Source of the DNA: Methylocystis sp.
GTDB lineage: Bacteria > Pseudomonadota > Alphaproteobacteria > Rhizobiales > Beijerinckiaceae
Direction: 5' to 3'
NCBI GenBank assembly: GCA_016178015.1
Contig: JACOUB010000059.1
Coordinates: forward strand, 1-64,000
Length of the DNA stretch: 64,000 nt
Shown piece by piece: positions 31,312 to 40,258 of this stretch. Every line of letters begins with the position of its first letter. Position 1 is the stretch's first letter. The notes under the pieces were generated by a model. The model had not been told where the DNA came from, did no database searches, and saw only the letters and a program-made list of their open reading frames with translations. Made by a program: the position numbers and the translations under genes.

Positions 31312-32727
31312 ATGACGAAGAAAGAACACGGCGAGGACTGCCGCTTCGAGCGCGATTCGTTCGGCGATATCGCTGTGCCGCTCCAGGCCTATTGGGGCGC
31401 GCAGACTGAGCGCTCGCGTCAGAATTTCCCGATCGGCGTCGCAAGCAGCATGCCGATCGCGATCATTCACGCCCTGGCGCGCATCAAACTGGCGGCGGCG
31501 CAAGTCAACAGCAACAAGGCTTTGCTGAAACCGGACATCGCCGCGGCGATCGTCGGCGCCGCGCGCGAGGCGATCGAGGGGCGTTTCGACGATCAGTTTC
31601 CGCTGGTCGTCTGGCAGACCGGCTCCGGCACCCAGACGAACATGAACGTCAACGAGGTCATCGCCAATCGCGCCAACGAGACGCTGGGCGCTGGCCGCGG
31701 CGCCAAGGCGCCCGTCCATCCCAACGACCACGTCAATCTCGGCCAGTCGTCGAACGATTGTTTCCCGACCGCCATTCATATCGCCGGCGCGTTGGCGATT
31801 TCCCGGCGTTTGCTGCCCGCCGTCGATCGGCTGCACGCCGTCCTGAACGCCAAATCGGCGAGCTTTGCGCCTATCATCAAGATCGGCCGCACCCATCTTC
31901 AGGACGCGACGCCCATCACCTTGGGGCAGGAATTTTCCGGCTATGCCGCGCAGGCCGCTTATGGCGCAAAGCGCATCCGCGCGAGCTTTGGCGATCTCCT
32001 CCGTCTCGCCCAAGGCGGCACCGCGGTCGGCACCGGCGTCAACGCCCCCAAGGGCTTCGCCGAAGAGGTCGCCGCCAACATCGCCGAGCAGACAAGCCTG
32101 CCTTTCGTCACCGCGCCGAACAAATTCGAGGCGCTGGCGAGCCACGACGCCGTGGTGTTTGCGCATGGCGCCCTGAACGCCCTGGCCGCCGGCCTTTACA
32201 AGATTGCCTGCGATATCCGTCTGCTCGGTTCGGGCCCACGCGCCGGGCTTGCCGAACTGAAGCTTCCCGAAAACGAGCCCGGCTCCTCGATCATGCCGGG
32301 CAAAGTCAATCCGACCCAGATCGAGGCGCTGACCATGGTTTGCGCGCGCGTTTTCGGCAACCACGCGACGATTACCTTCGCTGCTAGCCAAGGACATCTG
32401 GAGCTCAATGTCATGAAGCCGGTGATCGGCTTGGCGCTGCTTGAATCGACGACGCTGCTCGCCGACGCCGTCGACAGCTTTGTCACCCGTTGTCTCGATG
32501 GACTCGAGGCGAACGAGGTCAACATCGCGCGCTTCCTCGAGCGCTCGCTGATGCTGGTGACGGCGCTCGCGCCCAGGATCGGCTATGACGCGGCCTCGAA
32601 GATCGCGCGCGCTGCGCATCACAACGGAACGAGTCTTCGCGAGGAGGCGCTGCGCTCGGGCCTGGTGACTGGGCCTGAGTTCGACGAACTGGTGCAGCCC
32701 GCCAAGATGCTGGCGCCGGGCGAGTAG
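31312..32727 (+). CDS. fumC: Class II fumarate hydratase
   Basis: Fumarase of the TCA cycle, 471 aa, homotetramer in the cytoplasm. Active-site signatures: [57 protein letters not shown] and the mobile loop [16 protein letters not shown] 31312 and GTG 31300 are both in frame; neither has a Shine-Dalgarno site because a hairpin repeat lies immediately upstream. Translation may rely on a leaderless or repeat-derived mRNA 5-prime end. Confidence 0.95.
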   Translation: MTKKEHGEDCRFERDSFGDIAVPLQAYWGAQTERSRQNFPIGVASSMPIAIIHALARIKLAAAQVNSNKALLKPDIAAAIVGAAREAIEGRFDDQFPLVVWQTGSGTQTNMNVNEVIANRANETLGAGRGAKAPVHPNDHVNLGQSSNDCFPTAIHIAGALAISRRLLPAVDRLHAVLNAKSASFAPIIKIGRTHLQDATPITLGQEFSGYAAQAAYGAKRIRASFGDLLRLAQGGTAVGTGVNAPKGFAEEVAANIAEQTSLPFVTAPNKFEALASHDAVVFAHGALNALAAGLYKIACDIRLLGSGPRAGLAELKLPENEPGSSIMPGKVNPTQIEALTMVCARVFGNHATITFAASQGHLELNVMKPVIGLALLESTTLLADAVDSFVTRCLDGLEANEVNIARFLERSLMLVTALAPRIGYDAASKIARAAHHNGTSLREEALRSGLVTGPEFDELVQPAKMLAPGE

Positions 32728-32771
32728 CGGGGTGCTTATAACGTGGGAACCTCGCTGTGGTTGCAACCAGT

Positions 32772-32833
32772 GCGAGCCTGAAGGCTCGCGGTCCAAGTGA
32801 CGCCGAACCCGGACCGCGAGCCTTCAGGCTCGC
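32772..32833. repeat. Perfect 23-bp inverted repeat
   Basis: Arms 32772-32794 and 32811-32833 (starting gcgagcctgaaggctcgcgg) are perfect reverse complements with a 16-base loop. Each arm is itself partly palindromic (gcgagcct/aggctcgc). It lies between convergent fumC and the DUF1624 gene and may act as a terminator; it looks like a dispersed palindromic element. Confidence 0.85.
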
Positions 32834-32862
32834 CAAATCCATCCAGCAACAATGCGTATCCG

Positions 32863-33930
32863 TCACTTCGGTCGAGGTAAACACTCTCTCGCGACAGCGC
32901 CGATGCGCCGGGCGCGCTCTGCGTCCTCGGCGACGCCGGACAGCGTATGCCGGCGCGCGATCTCCGCCGCCGTGCAGGCGCAAGCGGCGCGACACGTTTC
33001 GTTTTTGCCGCCGGCGGCGACGCACTGCGTCGCGCAGGCGGTTTCGAAGCTCCGCATGTCTTGGGCGACGGGCGGCGGCGCGAGCAACGCGGCGGCGCTG
33101 AACGCCGCGAAGAACAGCGGCTGATGGACGAGATAGAGCAGAAGGCTGTGGCGGCCGAGCAAGGTCAGGCCTCTTAAGGGAGCGGATGAGCCGATCCTGG
33201 ACGCGGAATCCTTCTCCCGCTCGCGGGAGAAGGTATCGCGCGAATGCGCGACGGATGAGGGCCTCGCCGGGCGCGCGACCTCATCGGCCCTCACCCGACC
33301 CGGCTTCGCCGGGCCACCCTCTCCCGCAAGCGGGAGAGGGAGTCCGCCCCATGCCCGCGCCGCCTTCATCCCGGCCACGCCGGCGAGCATCGCGCTCATC
33401 CATGGCAACACAGGGCGATAATCATTGGTCAGCGGCTCGAAGGTGGAGAGGCCGGTCCACCACCATTGCGGCGCATCGAAGAAAGGGTTGCGCGCGAAAT
33501 CGGGCGCGAGCGCCGCCGCCGCCGCCGCAATGAGCGCCGCTGGCCACGGCAGCAGCAAAAACGGCGCGGCCAACAGGCTTGACGCGGCGATACAATGCAG
33601 GATGCCGAAGAACACGAAAGCATTGGAAAAGACCGCATACGTGCCTAAGGAGACGAGCAACGCCGCTCCCGTCACGATCGCCAGTCTTCGCCAAAAACTT
33701 GCCCATCGCACCCCATGCGCATGGGCGAGCGCGAGACAGACGCCGGCGATGAACAGGAAGGCGAAGGCGATCGTGTGACCGAACAGTTTGAACCCGCGCG
33801 AATAAGGGAATCCAGCGTCGATGTAGCCGAAATGCCCAAGGTCCCAAGTGAAGTGGAAAACGAACATGGCGAGGACGGCGAGGCCGCGCGCGGCGTCGAT
33901 GGCCGCGAGGCGGCGCACGAATGCAGTCAT
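32863..33930 (-). CDS. DUF1624-type heparan-alpha-glucosaminide N-acetyltransferase-like membrane protein
   Basis: Polytopic membrane protein of 355 aa starting RRLAAIDAARGLAVLAMFVF, with FHFTWDLGHFGYID and FKLFGHTIAFAFLFIAGVCL, typical of the DUF1624/acyltransferase-3-like group. Residues of about 197-240 (GLPLPLAGEGGPAKPGRVRA onward) encode a copy of the GC-rich repeat R1 placed in a loop between helices. The C-terminal tail is Cys-rich (ACATQCVAAGGKNETCRAAC). ATG 33930 overlaps the upstream stop (ATGA). Function unknown; membrane acyl transfer is plausible. Confidence 0.82.
   Translation of the reverse strand: MTAFVRRLAAIDAARGLAVLAMFVFHFTWDLGHFGYIDAGFPYSRGFKLFGHTIAFAFLFIAGVCLALAHAHGVRWASFWRRLAIVTGAALLVSLGTYAVFSNAFVFFGILHCIAASSLLAAPFLLLPWPAALIAAAAAALAPDFARNPFFDAPQWWWTGLSTFEPLTNDYRPVLPWMSAMLAGVAGMKAARAWGGLPLPLAGEGGPAKPGRVRADEVARPARPSSVAHSRDTFSREREKDSASRIGSSAPLRGLTLLGRHSLLLYLVHQPLFFAAFSAAALLAPPPVAQDMRSFETACATQCVAAGGKNETCRAACACTAAEIARRHTLSGVAEDAERARRIGAVARECLPRPK
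33211..33340. repeat. R1 repeat copy 3, inside the DUF1624 gene
   Basis: Outer arms cttctcccgctcgcgggagaagg and ctctcccgcaagcgggagaggg flank an internal hairpin (cctcaccc.../ggcttcgccgggcc). The repeat is read in frame, adding about 43 residues without disrupting the gene. Confidence 0.8.
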
Positions 33931-34904
33931 TGCGCCGCCGCCCCCTGGAATTTGCCGAACACCATATCGGGGGCGGAAAGATTGTGGCGCGACGGCAAAT
34001 GCCGGCCAACCCAGATTTCGGCAGCTTGCGCGCCCGCAAAGCCGATGACCGGCGCCTCTTCCCAGCCGTTTCCCCGTTTGGTGCGCCAAGCGACGCGGGC
34101 GGCGTCGCTCATCGTCTGCATCGCATACATCGAACGTAGCGCCGCGAACGGAAGGCCATCCGGCATGGCGTCGCTAAAAGCGACATCGAGCACGATGCGA
34201 TCCTGATCGACTTTTGCGAGTTGCACCCGCGCCTGCCCGCCCCGTTTGAACTCGAGCGTGAAGGTATGGGAACCGGGCTCGAAGACGATTTCTTTCAGGG
34301 CGACCAGCGGCCGTCGCTGGACTTCGACCGGTCCAGTGAGGAAGGATGAGCCATAGGCCGTCCAACGCATGTCCTCGAATGGCAGCGGCCGCGCGCGCCA
34401 ATAGCCGTCCGGCGGATAGAGAACGAGAATTTCTTCGGCCCGCTCACGGTACAGCATCCACAGTTGGATGAGGTGAAAGCCCGTTTCGACGCGATCGCCG
34501 ACGCGGATGGAAACCCCGTTCGGCCGCCAAAAAGATGGCAAGGTATAGCCCGTGAGCCAGAATTCTGGCGTCTCCCAAAAGGTCAGGCGACGCCCATTGG
34601 CTCCGAATTTCGAATCGTGGGAAAGATCGCAGCTCGACCAGTCGGGCGCCCAATGATCGGAGCCGACCATGCCGATATAAGAGGGATGAATGGCTTGAAC
34701 TTGCATCCGGCGCACGCGCGGCGAGATGAAATCGAGTTCGATATTGTCCTTTTCCGTGCAGAGTTCCGGCGCCGAATTGTTTTCGATGCGCACCTGCAGC
34801 TCTTCTTCCGGGTCGCGCGCGTTCTGCCCGAGAGCGGGGCCGGCGAGCGCGAGACTTGCGGCGCCAATGAGAAAACGGCGGCGATCGTGCGGCTCGATGA
34901 GCAT
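33927..34904 (-). CDS. Tat-exported protein of unknown function
   Basis: Protein of 325 aa with a twin-arginine-type signal (DRRRFLIGAASLALAGPALG), predicted to be periplasmic. The mature part has a conserved-looking ELCTEKDNIELDFISPRVRR and GSDHWAPDWSSCDLSHD but I do not recognise the family. It is translated immediately before the DUF1624 membrane protein with an ATGA overlap, so the two probably work together, perhaps in modifying a surface polymer. The function is not assignable. Confidence 0.75.
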   Translation of the reverse strand: MLIEPHDRRRFLIGAASLALAGPALGQNARDPEEELQVRIENNSAPELCTEKDNIELDFISPRVRRMQVQAIHPSYIGMVGSDHWAPDWSSCDLSHDSKFGANGRRLTFWETPEFWLTGYTLPSFWRPNGVSIRVGDRVETGFHLIQLWMLYRERAEEILVLYPPDGYWRARPLPFEDMRWTAYGSSFLTGPVEVQRRPLVALKEIVFEPGSHTFTLEFKRGGQARVQLAKVDQDRIVLDVAFSDAMPDGLPFAALRSMYAMQTMSDAARVAWRTKRGNGWEEAPVIGFAGAQAAEIWVGRHLPSRHNLSAPDMVFGKFQGAAAQ

Positions 34905-35078
34905 CTGCCCTTCCCTGTCTACTTGCGAGTGAGCCTACCGGATGCAGACGCGGTTAGGCCAGACCTCGCATGACGAGGATACTATCCGCCGCCGCCGGGC
35001 GCATCGCCAGGGCATGGCGCGGGCGGCATGAACGTTGGCCTTCCGGCTCTTCGATAGGCGTGATAGCATTTGGTTGTC

Positions 35079-35369
35079 ATGAGCGCCGCCGCCATTCTCA
35101 AACTTCAAGCCGCCGGGTTCTCCGCCGAGCAGGCCACGGCTCTGGCCTAACTCGTGGACGCGCAGGCCTCCACCAAGGCGGACCTGGAAGCCGTCGAGCA
35201 TCGGCTCGATTTGAAGATCAGCGATGTGAAAACCGAACTCGAGGGCGTCGAACACCGGCTCGAATTGAAAATCGGCGAAGCGAAGGCCGACATTCGGGTG
35301 GTGAAATGGATGATGGGATTCATTCTCGCATTTCAGGTCGCCATTTTCGTCAAGCTTTTCCTGCCCTAG
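35079..35369 (+). pseudogene. DUF1640-like coiled-coil membrane protein with in-frame stop
   Basis: Frame starts ATG 35079 (MSAAAILKLQAAGFSAEQAT) and is cut by TAA at 35148-35150, after which the same frame continues LVDAQASTKADLEAVEHRLD, a coiled coil with two related EHRL-LKI repeats, and the C-terminal membrane helix WMMGFILAFQVAIFVKLFLP. Together they match the layout of DUF1640/CCDC90-like proteins. The stop could be GAA to TAA. A GTG at 35154 could restart but has no Shine-Dalgarno site. Confidence 0.8.
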
Positions 35370-35385
35370 TCGAGCCGGCCGCCCC

Positions 35386-36195
35386 TCACTCTCCGCCCGC
35401 CAAATCCTCCGGTCTCGGTTGCAGCATGATGTTGTAGCCTGCGTCGACGAGATGGATTTCTCCCGTCACGCCGCCGGAGAGGTCCGACAGCAAATAAACG
35501 GCCGAGCCGCCGATTTCATCGAGCGTGATCATGCGCCGCAGCGGCGCGTGCGCCTTCTGGAACGCCCCCATGGCGCGCGCCCCGCCGATGCCGGCGCCGG
35601 CCATGGTGCGCACCGGACCGGGCGAGAGCGCATTCACTCTGATGCCCCGCGCGCCAAAATCGGCGGCGAGGTAGCGCACGGAAGAATCGAGCGCGCCCTT
35701 GGCGACGCCCATCACATTGTAATTCGGCATCACATGCGTGCCGCCGCCGAAACTCACCGTCAGCATGGCGCCGCCGTCTCGCATCAACGCCGCCGCGCGC
35801 CTCGCCGCCTCGGTAAAGGAGAAGCAGGAGATGACCATGGTGCGGACGAAATTGGCGCGCGTCGTGTCGGCGTAGCGTCCTTTCAACTCGTTCTTGTCGG
35901 AGTAGCCGATGGAATGGACGAGGAAGTCCATCTCGCCCCACTGTTGCGCAAGCCGCGTGAACACGGCGTCGACCGAATCGATATCCTCGACATCGCACGC
36001 CAGGACGAGCTCGGAGCCGAGCGATTTGGCGAGCGGCGCGACGCGCTTGCCCAACGCCTCGCCCTGATAGGTGAAGGCGAGCGTCGCGCCGTGCTCCGCC
36101 AGTTTCTTGGCGATGCCGTAAGCGATCGAATGGTCGTTGGCGACGCCCATGATTAGGCCGCGCTTGCCCTGCATCAGACCGGTTGAAACTGTCAT
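35386..36195 (-). CDS. fabI: Enoyl-ACP reductase (NADH)
   Basis: FabI, 269 aa, catalyses the last step of each fatty-acid elongation round. Features: GLIMGVANDHSIAYGIAKKL cofactor motif, LVHSIGYSDKNELKGRYADT, the catalytic Tyr-x6-Lys as NYNVMGVAKGAL, and RVNALSPGPVRTMAGAGI. It is the first of the FabI/FabB/FabA set here, separated from fabB by an inserted 258-aa orphan gene flanked by repeats. Confidence 0.94.
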   Translation of the reverse strand: MTVSTGLMQGKRGLIMGVANDHSIAYGIAKKLAEHGATLAFTYQGEALGKRVAPLAKSLGSELVLACDVEDIDSVDAVFTRLAQQWGEMDFLVHSIGYSDKNELKGRYADTTRANFVRTMVISCFSFTEAARRAAALMRDGGAMLTVSFGGGTHVMPNYNVMGVAKGALDSSVRYLAADFGARGIRVNALSPGPVRTMAGAGIGGARAMGAFQKAHAPLRRMITLDEIGGSAVYLLSDLSGGVTGEIHLVDAGYNIMLQPRPEDLAGGE

Positions 36196-36294
36196 TTATG
36201 AGTTTTCCTCGGGGGATGTATTGGGAGCGGCGGAAAGGATGGGGCTCAATCCTAGCCGACAAGCGGGTTACAGGAGTCACGCATCTCGCTGAGG

Positions 36295-36330
36295 GCCGTC
36301 ATGGCCGGGCTTGTCCCGGCCATCCACGCC
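36295..36330 (+). repeat. 36-bp palindromic repeat R3, copy 1
   Basis: Begins gccgtcatggccgggcttgt. Contains a hairpin ATGGCCGGG/CCCGGCCAT. An exact inverted copy lies at 37278-37313 on the far side of the orphan 258-aa gene. Its forward translation contains MAGLVPAIHA, a peptide common in annotated Hyphomicrobiales proteins because of this repeat. Confidence 0.92.
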
Positions 36331-36399
36331 AGGACAGCGCGAAATGGCGCCGAGAGGGCGCTCCCTCGCCGCGCCAGCCCTTCATGAAGCTCTCGAGTG

Positions 36400-37176
36400 C
36401 TACTCATTGATGAGGTCGCCAACGCCGTTGAGAACCGTTCCTATCCCTGTCGCCACGGAAGCCAAGGCGCCCCAAGTTTGAGTTTCCGGCGATACCGGGA
36501 AGTGGAAGACTCCGACAGCTAGCCCCACATTCGCGATCGAGAGCGCCGCGCCTTGGGCAATCTGCCCTAACCCCTTGAACCAGCGACGCGATTTCTTCGG
36601 TATTTCGGCTGAGGAATCCTTGGACTTCATCTTCCTCAGGTCATCGAATTCCCGCCACGACTGGTCCAACTGTTCTTCCACCGTGCGTAGATGGCGCTGT
36701 ATGGGTGCCTCCTTCTGCATACGCTCCATGCGTTGTTGGCGCCCGCGCGCACGAAATACAAGCTCGGCAAGTTCAGCATCGGGATCGGAGCTACCCATTG
36801 CCCGGAGAACCTCCTTGTCGGCTTCCGGAAGATGCTCGGGACGCAGGCCAGCTAAAATCTCGCCGGCGTGCGCCTCGTACGCGTCCAAGAATCCCGACTC
36901 CTCAACTATCCGATTGCTGAAGCCCAAACTCGACCATGTCTCCCACACAGAGCCAGAGAGTCTATCCAAGGTAAACGTTTGATACGGATCGTCATCGCAG
37001 CCATCCTCAATGAACCGGAGCACGCGCGCGCCTCGCTCGGCCTGCGTGAGATGACGAGACCACTCGTCCTCCTCCATCATGTGGTGAGCAAAGCGCCGAC
37101 GAAGGTGGGGAATCTTCGGCTGCACATACCGCCGCGTGAGAATGGCCAGGAACTGTCGGTACTCCTCGTCGGTCAT
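36400..37176 (-). CDS. Orphan 258-aa protein with C-terminal hydrophobic hairpin
   Basis: Unrecognised protein. The N-terminal two thirds are charged and helical (EDEWSRHLTQAERGARVLRF, RARGRQQRMERMQKEAP), with coiled-coil potential near 145-175, and the C-terminus has two hydrophobic stretches (IAQGAALSIANVGLAVGVFH, TWGALASVATGIGTVLNGVG), which may anchor it in a membrane. Its base composition is visibly less GC-rich than its neighbours. It interrupts the fabI-fabB pair and is bracketed by perfect inverted copies of repeat R3, signs of acquisition. ATG 37176 has AGGGG upstream. A defence or toxin role is only a guess from the architecture. Confidence 0.65.
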   Translation of the reverse strand: MTDEEYRQFLAILTRRYVQPKIPHLRRRFAHHMMEEDEWSRHLTQAERGARVLRFIEDGCDDDPYQTFTLDRLSGSVWETWSSLGFSNRIVEESGFLDAYEAHAGEILAGLRPEHLPEADKEVLRAMGSSDPDAELAELVFRARGRQQRMERMQKEAPIQRHLRTVEEQLDQSWREFDDLRKMKSKDSSAEIPKKSRRWFKGLGQIAQGAALSIANVGLAVGVFHFPVSPETQTWGALASVATGIGTVLNGVGDLINE

Positions 37177-37277
37177 GATTTACCCCTGAAGCGCGCGCCT
37201 GGGGCGCTTTCAATCCCTTGCGGGAATTCAAACGAAGACACTATCAGTCATACGCCAAACATGGTCCGTTCTTGCGC

Positions 37278-37313
37278 GGCGTGGATGGCCGGGACAAGCC
37301 CGGCCATGACGGC
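37278..37313 (-). repeat. 36-bp palindromic repeat R3, copy 2 (inverted)
   Basis: Exact reverse complement of the copy at 36295-36330; together they flank the orphan gene. Confidence 0.92.
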
Positions 37314-37372
37314 CGTAGGTATCGAAAGAGATGTGTGCATACGGAAGTTCGAAGGAAGGGTGAGTTCCCACC

Positions 37373-38596
37373 TCACGCGTCGGGGTGTTTGAACACGAGA
37401 GAAGCGTTGGTGCCGCCGAAGCCGAAGGAATTCGACAGCATCGCGCGCAAGCTCACATTGTCGCGCCGCGCCCGCAAAATCGGCATGTCGGAAAATTCCG
37501 GATCGAGCTCCTCGATATTGGCGCTTTCGCAAATGAAGCCGTTCTGCATCATCAAGAGCGAATAGATCGCCTCTTGCACGCCGGTCGCGCCGAGCGAATG
37601 ACCGGTGAGCGATTTGGTGGCGGCGATCGGCGGACATTTGTCGCCCCTGCCGAACACCTCGCGGATCGCCTCGATCTCCTTGAGATCGCCGACCGGCGTC
37701 GAGGTCGCATGTGGGTTGATGTAATCGATCGGCGCTTTCACAGTGGCGAGCGCCTGCCTCATGCAGCGAACGGCCCCCTCGCCCGAGGGCGCGACCATGT
37801 CGTGACCGTCCGAGGTCGCGCCGTAGCCCGCGAGCTCCGCGTAGATCTTCGCCCCGCGCGCTTTGGCGTGCGCGAGTTCCTCGAGCACCACGACGCCGGC
37901 GCCGCCAGCGATGATGAAGCCGTCGCGATTCTTGTCATAGGCGCGCGAGGCGACCGCTGGACGGTCGTTATAGCCGGACGACATGGCGCCCATGGCGTCG
38001 AAGAGAACCGACATGGTCCAATCGAGTTCTTCGCAGCCCCCGGCGAAGACGATGTCCTGCTTGCCCCACTGGATTTGCTCATAGGCGTTGCCGATGCAGT
38101 GATTGGAGGTCGCGCAGGCCGAGGAGATCGAATAGTTGACGCCCTTGATCTTGAACCAGACGGCGAGCGTCGCCGAGGCGGTCGAGGACATCGCTTTCGG
38201 CACGGCGAAAGGCCCGATCTTTTTCGGTCCCTTGGTGCGGGCGATATCGGCGGCTTCGACGAGAGTGCACGTCGAAGGCCCGCCGGAACCCATGATGATG
38301 CCGGTGCGCTCGTTGGAGATTTCTTTCTCCGTCAGCCCGGCGTCGCGGATCGCCTGATCCATCGCCACATGGCACCAGGCGGTGCCGGCGGCGTGGAAAC
38401 GCATGGCGCGCCGGTCGACGATCTGCGAGGCGTCAAGCGTCGGCGCGCCGTGGACTTGCGAGCGAAATCCCAGCTCCGCGTATTTGTCGGCTTTGACGAT
38501 GCCGGATTTCGCCTCGCGCAGCGACGCGACCACTTCCTGGGTCGTGTTGCCGATCGACGACACGATGCCCATGCCGGTGACGACCACTCGTCTCAT
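37373..38596 (-). CDS. fabB: Beta-ketoacyl-ACP synthase I
   Basis: FabB/KAS I, 407 aa. Catalytic Cys in [14 protein letters not shown], His in [12 protein letters not shown] and His in [13 protein letters not shown]-terminal [17 protein letters not shown] 38596 ([14 protein letters not shown]) has a GGAAGAG site. It condenses malonyl-ACP in unsaturated fatty-acid synthesis with FabA, which is encoded just upstream in the same direction. Confidence 0.94.
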   Translation of the reverse strand: MRRVVVTGMGIVSSIGNTTQEVVASLREAKSGIVKADKYAELGFRSQVHGAPTLDASQIVDRRAMRFHAAGTAWCHVAMDQAIRDAGLTEKEISNERTGIIMGSGGPSTCTLVEAADIARTKGPKKIGPFAVPKAMSSTASATLAVWFKIKGVNYSISSACATSNHCIGNAYEQIQWGKQDIVFAGGCEELDWTMSVLFDAMGAMSSGYNDRPAVASRAYDKNRDGFIIAGGAGVVVLEELAHAKARGAKIYAELAGYGATSDGHDMVAPSGEGAVRCMRQALATVKAPIDYINPHATSTPVGDLKEIEAIREVFGRGDKCPPIAATKSLTGHSLGATGVQEAIYSLLMMQNGFICESANIEELDPEFSDMPILRARRDNVSLRAMLSNSFGFGGTNASLVFKHPDA

Positions 38597-38758
38597 CTCT
38601 TCCACTCCCTCGGCGGCGTTTTATCGTCGCGCGCTCGCCGTCACGATTGCGCTATCCGCCCGGCTGGCGCGCTTGTTCGTAAAGCTAAAACCCTCGATCG
38701 ACAAGAAATTGCGCTAAAACAAGCGCCAAGCATGGTCCTGCCGATCGCTCCATGCAGA

Positions 38759-39283
38759 TCAAGCCGCCGCGGGCGTCCCAGGCTTGAACAGCCCGACCCG
38801 CAAGTCTTTCGCCTCGTAAATGCGCCGTCCGTCGGCCTCCAGCCAGCCGTCGGCGATTCCAAGCACCAGCTTGCCCTTAAAGACGCGTCTGAAATCGACG
38901 CCGTAGACCACCTTCTTGACGCTCGGCAGCACCTGGTCGGCGAACTTCACTTCGCCGACGCCGAGCGCCCGGCCGCGGCCGGGCAGACCCAGCCACGCCA
39001 GAAAGAAGCCGCACATCTGCCAGAGCGAATCGAGCCCGAGGCATCCGGGCATGACAGGATCGCCCTTGAAGTGACAGTCGAAGAACCACAGGCTCGGCTT
39101 GACGGCGAGTTCGGCGCGCATGTAGCCCTTGCCGTAGGCGCCGCCGTCCTCGAATATTTCGCTGATCCGGTCGAACATTAGCATGGGCGGCAGCGGCAGT
39201 TGCGCATTGCCGGGGCCGAACAGCTCCTCGCGTCCGCACGCCAACAGATCTTCATATTCAAAAGTAAAACGTCGCTCGCCCAT
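38759..39283 (-). CDS. fabA: 3-hydroxydecanoyl-ACP dehydratase/isomerase
   Basis: FabA, 174 aa, makes the cis-3-decenoyl-ACP branch point for unsaturated fatty acids. Catalytic His in [14 protein letters not shown] and Asp in [10 protein letters not shown]. The C-terminus ends PGTPAAA. It precedes fabB by 162 bp and is divergent from irr, a common arrangement in Hyphomicrobiales. Confidence 0.95.
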   Translation of the reverse strand: MGERRFTFEYEDLLACGREELFGPGNAQLPLPPMLMFDRISEIFEDGGAYGKGYMRAELAVKPSLWFFDCHFKGDPVMPGCLGLDSLWQMCGFFLAWLGLPGRGRALGVGEVKFADQVLPSVKKVVYGVDFRRVFKGKLVLGIADGWLEADGRRIYEAKDLRVGLFKPGTPAAA

Positions 39284-39524
39284 GCTTCCGATGTCCTTTG
39301 GATCGAACCTCGTGGTCCGGCCGCGCCGCGGGACCGAGGATGAGAATCCCTTGACACAGGCAACCGCCCCTCAAAACGACAAGCTCAAGGCTTTTTTTTG
39401 CCGGGCGGGCGCAACCACATTTGCCAAGCCGCGCGGAAAAAAACAACTGGCGAGTTGTTTCTTGCCGCAATCTGCGTATTGTTCCCTATATGGGATTCCC
39501 GAACGCGAGCCGAAACCGCGCCCG

Positions 39525-40004
39525 ATGACCGACGCAACGCCAACGATGGAAACCGCGCCGCACGTCGTTTTAGCCGACGAGCCGCCGGTGGCGTGTACGC
39601 TGGGGCTCGTCCGTGGCCGGTTGCAGGACGCCGGACTGCGGCCGACGCGTCAGCGAATGGCGCTCGGCGGGCTGCTGTTTGGCAAAGGCGACCGCCATGT
39701 GACGGCGGAAAAGCTGTTCGAAGAGGCGGCGGCGGCCAGATTGCGGGTGTCGCTGGCTACGGTCTACAACACTCTGCATCAGTTCACCGCCGCGGGGCTC
39801 CTGCGCGAGATCGCCGTCGACGGCGCGCGCGTCCATTTCGACACCAACACGTCGGACCACCATCATTTCCTGTTCGAGGACGCCAACGAACTGTGCGATA
39901 TCCTCGGCTCCAGCATCGATCTGTCCAATCTGCCGGCGCCGCCGAATGGCGCCGCTATAGCGCGGGTCGATATTGTCGTGCGGCTGCGCAAGAACAGCGC
40001 CTGA
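39525..40004 (+). CDS. irr: Fur-family iron response regulator Irr
   Basis: Irr-type regulator, 159 aa, winged-helix DNA binding domain (RLQDAGLRPTRQRMALGGLL and SLATVYNTLHQFTAAGLLRE) and a dimer domain with the three-His stretch TSDHHHFLFEDANELCDI used for heme. The N-terminal GCP-type heme regulatory motif of Bradyrhizobium Irr is absent; only ACTLGL is present. It controls heme and iron genes according to heme status. ATG 39525 is chosen because the reading before it overlaps fabA and shows no similarity. Confidence 0.92.
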   Translation: MTDATPTMETAPHVVLADEPPVACTLGLVRGRLQDAGLRPTRQRMALGGLLFGKGDRHVTAEKLFEEAAAARLRVSLATVYNTLHQFTAAGLLREIAVDGARVHFDTNTSDHHHFLFEDANELCDILGSSIDLSNLPAPPNGAAIARVDIVVRLRKNSA

Positions 40005-40133
40005 CCGTTTATCCGTGGCGCTCGTGTGGCCGGATGGCGTCCCTTCATGCGGCCGACCGGCGCCCGTGGATCGAAACCTTTTCGAGGCGCGCCGACGCCG
40101 CAGCCGGGATGACGCTATCAGAGAATGATTTTC

Positions 40134-40208
40134 TGGTGGGCGCGACAGGGATTGAACCTGTGACCCCTCCCGTGTGAAGGGAGTGCTCTGCCGCTGAGCT
40201 ACGCGCCC
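40134..40208 (-). tRNA. tRNA-Val (anticodon CAC)
   Basis: A 75-nt cloverleaf with encoded CCA. Acceptor GGGCGCG/CGCGCCC, D arm GCTC...GAGC, anticodon arm CTCCC-TTCACAC-GGGAG giving anticodon CAC, and T arm ACAGG-TTCAATC-CCTGT. Confidence 0.95.
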
Positions 40209-40258
40209 GTCGCGATCACATCGAACCTCCTCGTGTTAAGAGAAGGCGCGCCGTTCCG

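Noticed and set aside
31282-32796. Long open frame on the minus strand opposite fumC
   Set aside because: It mirrors fumC codons, has an unnatural Arg/Gly/Asp composition and no family pattern. The plus-strand fumarase is unambiguous.
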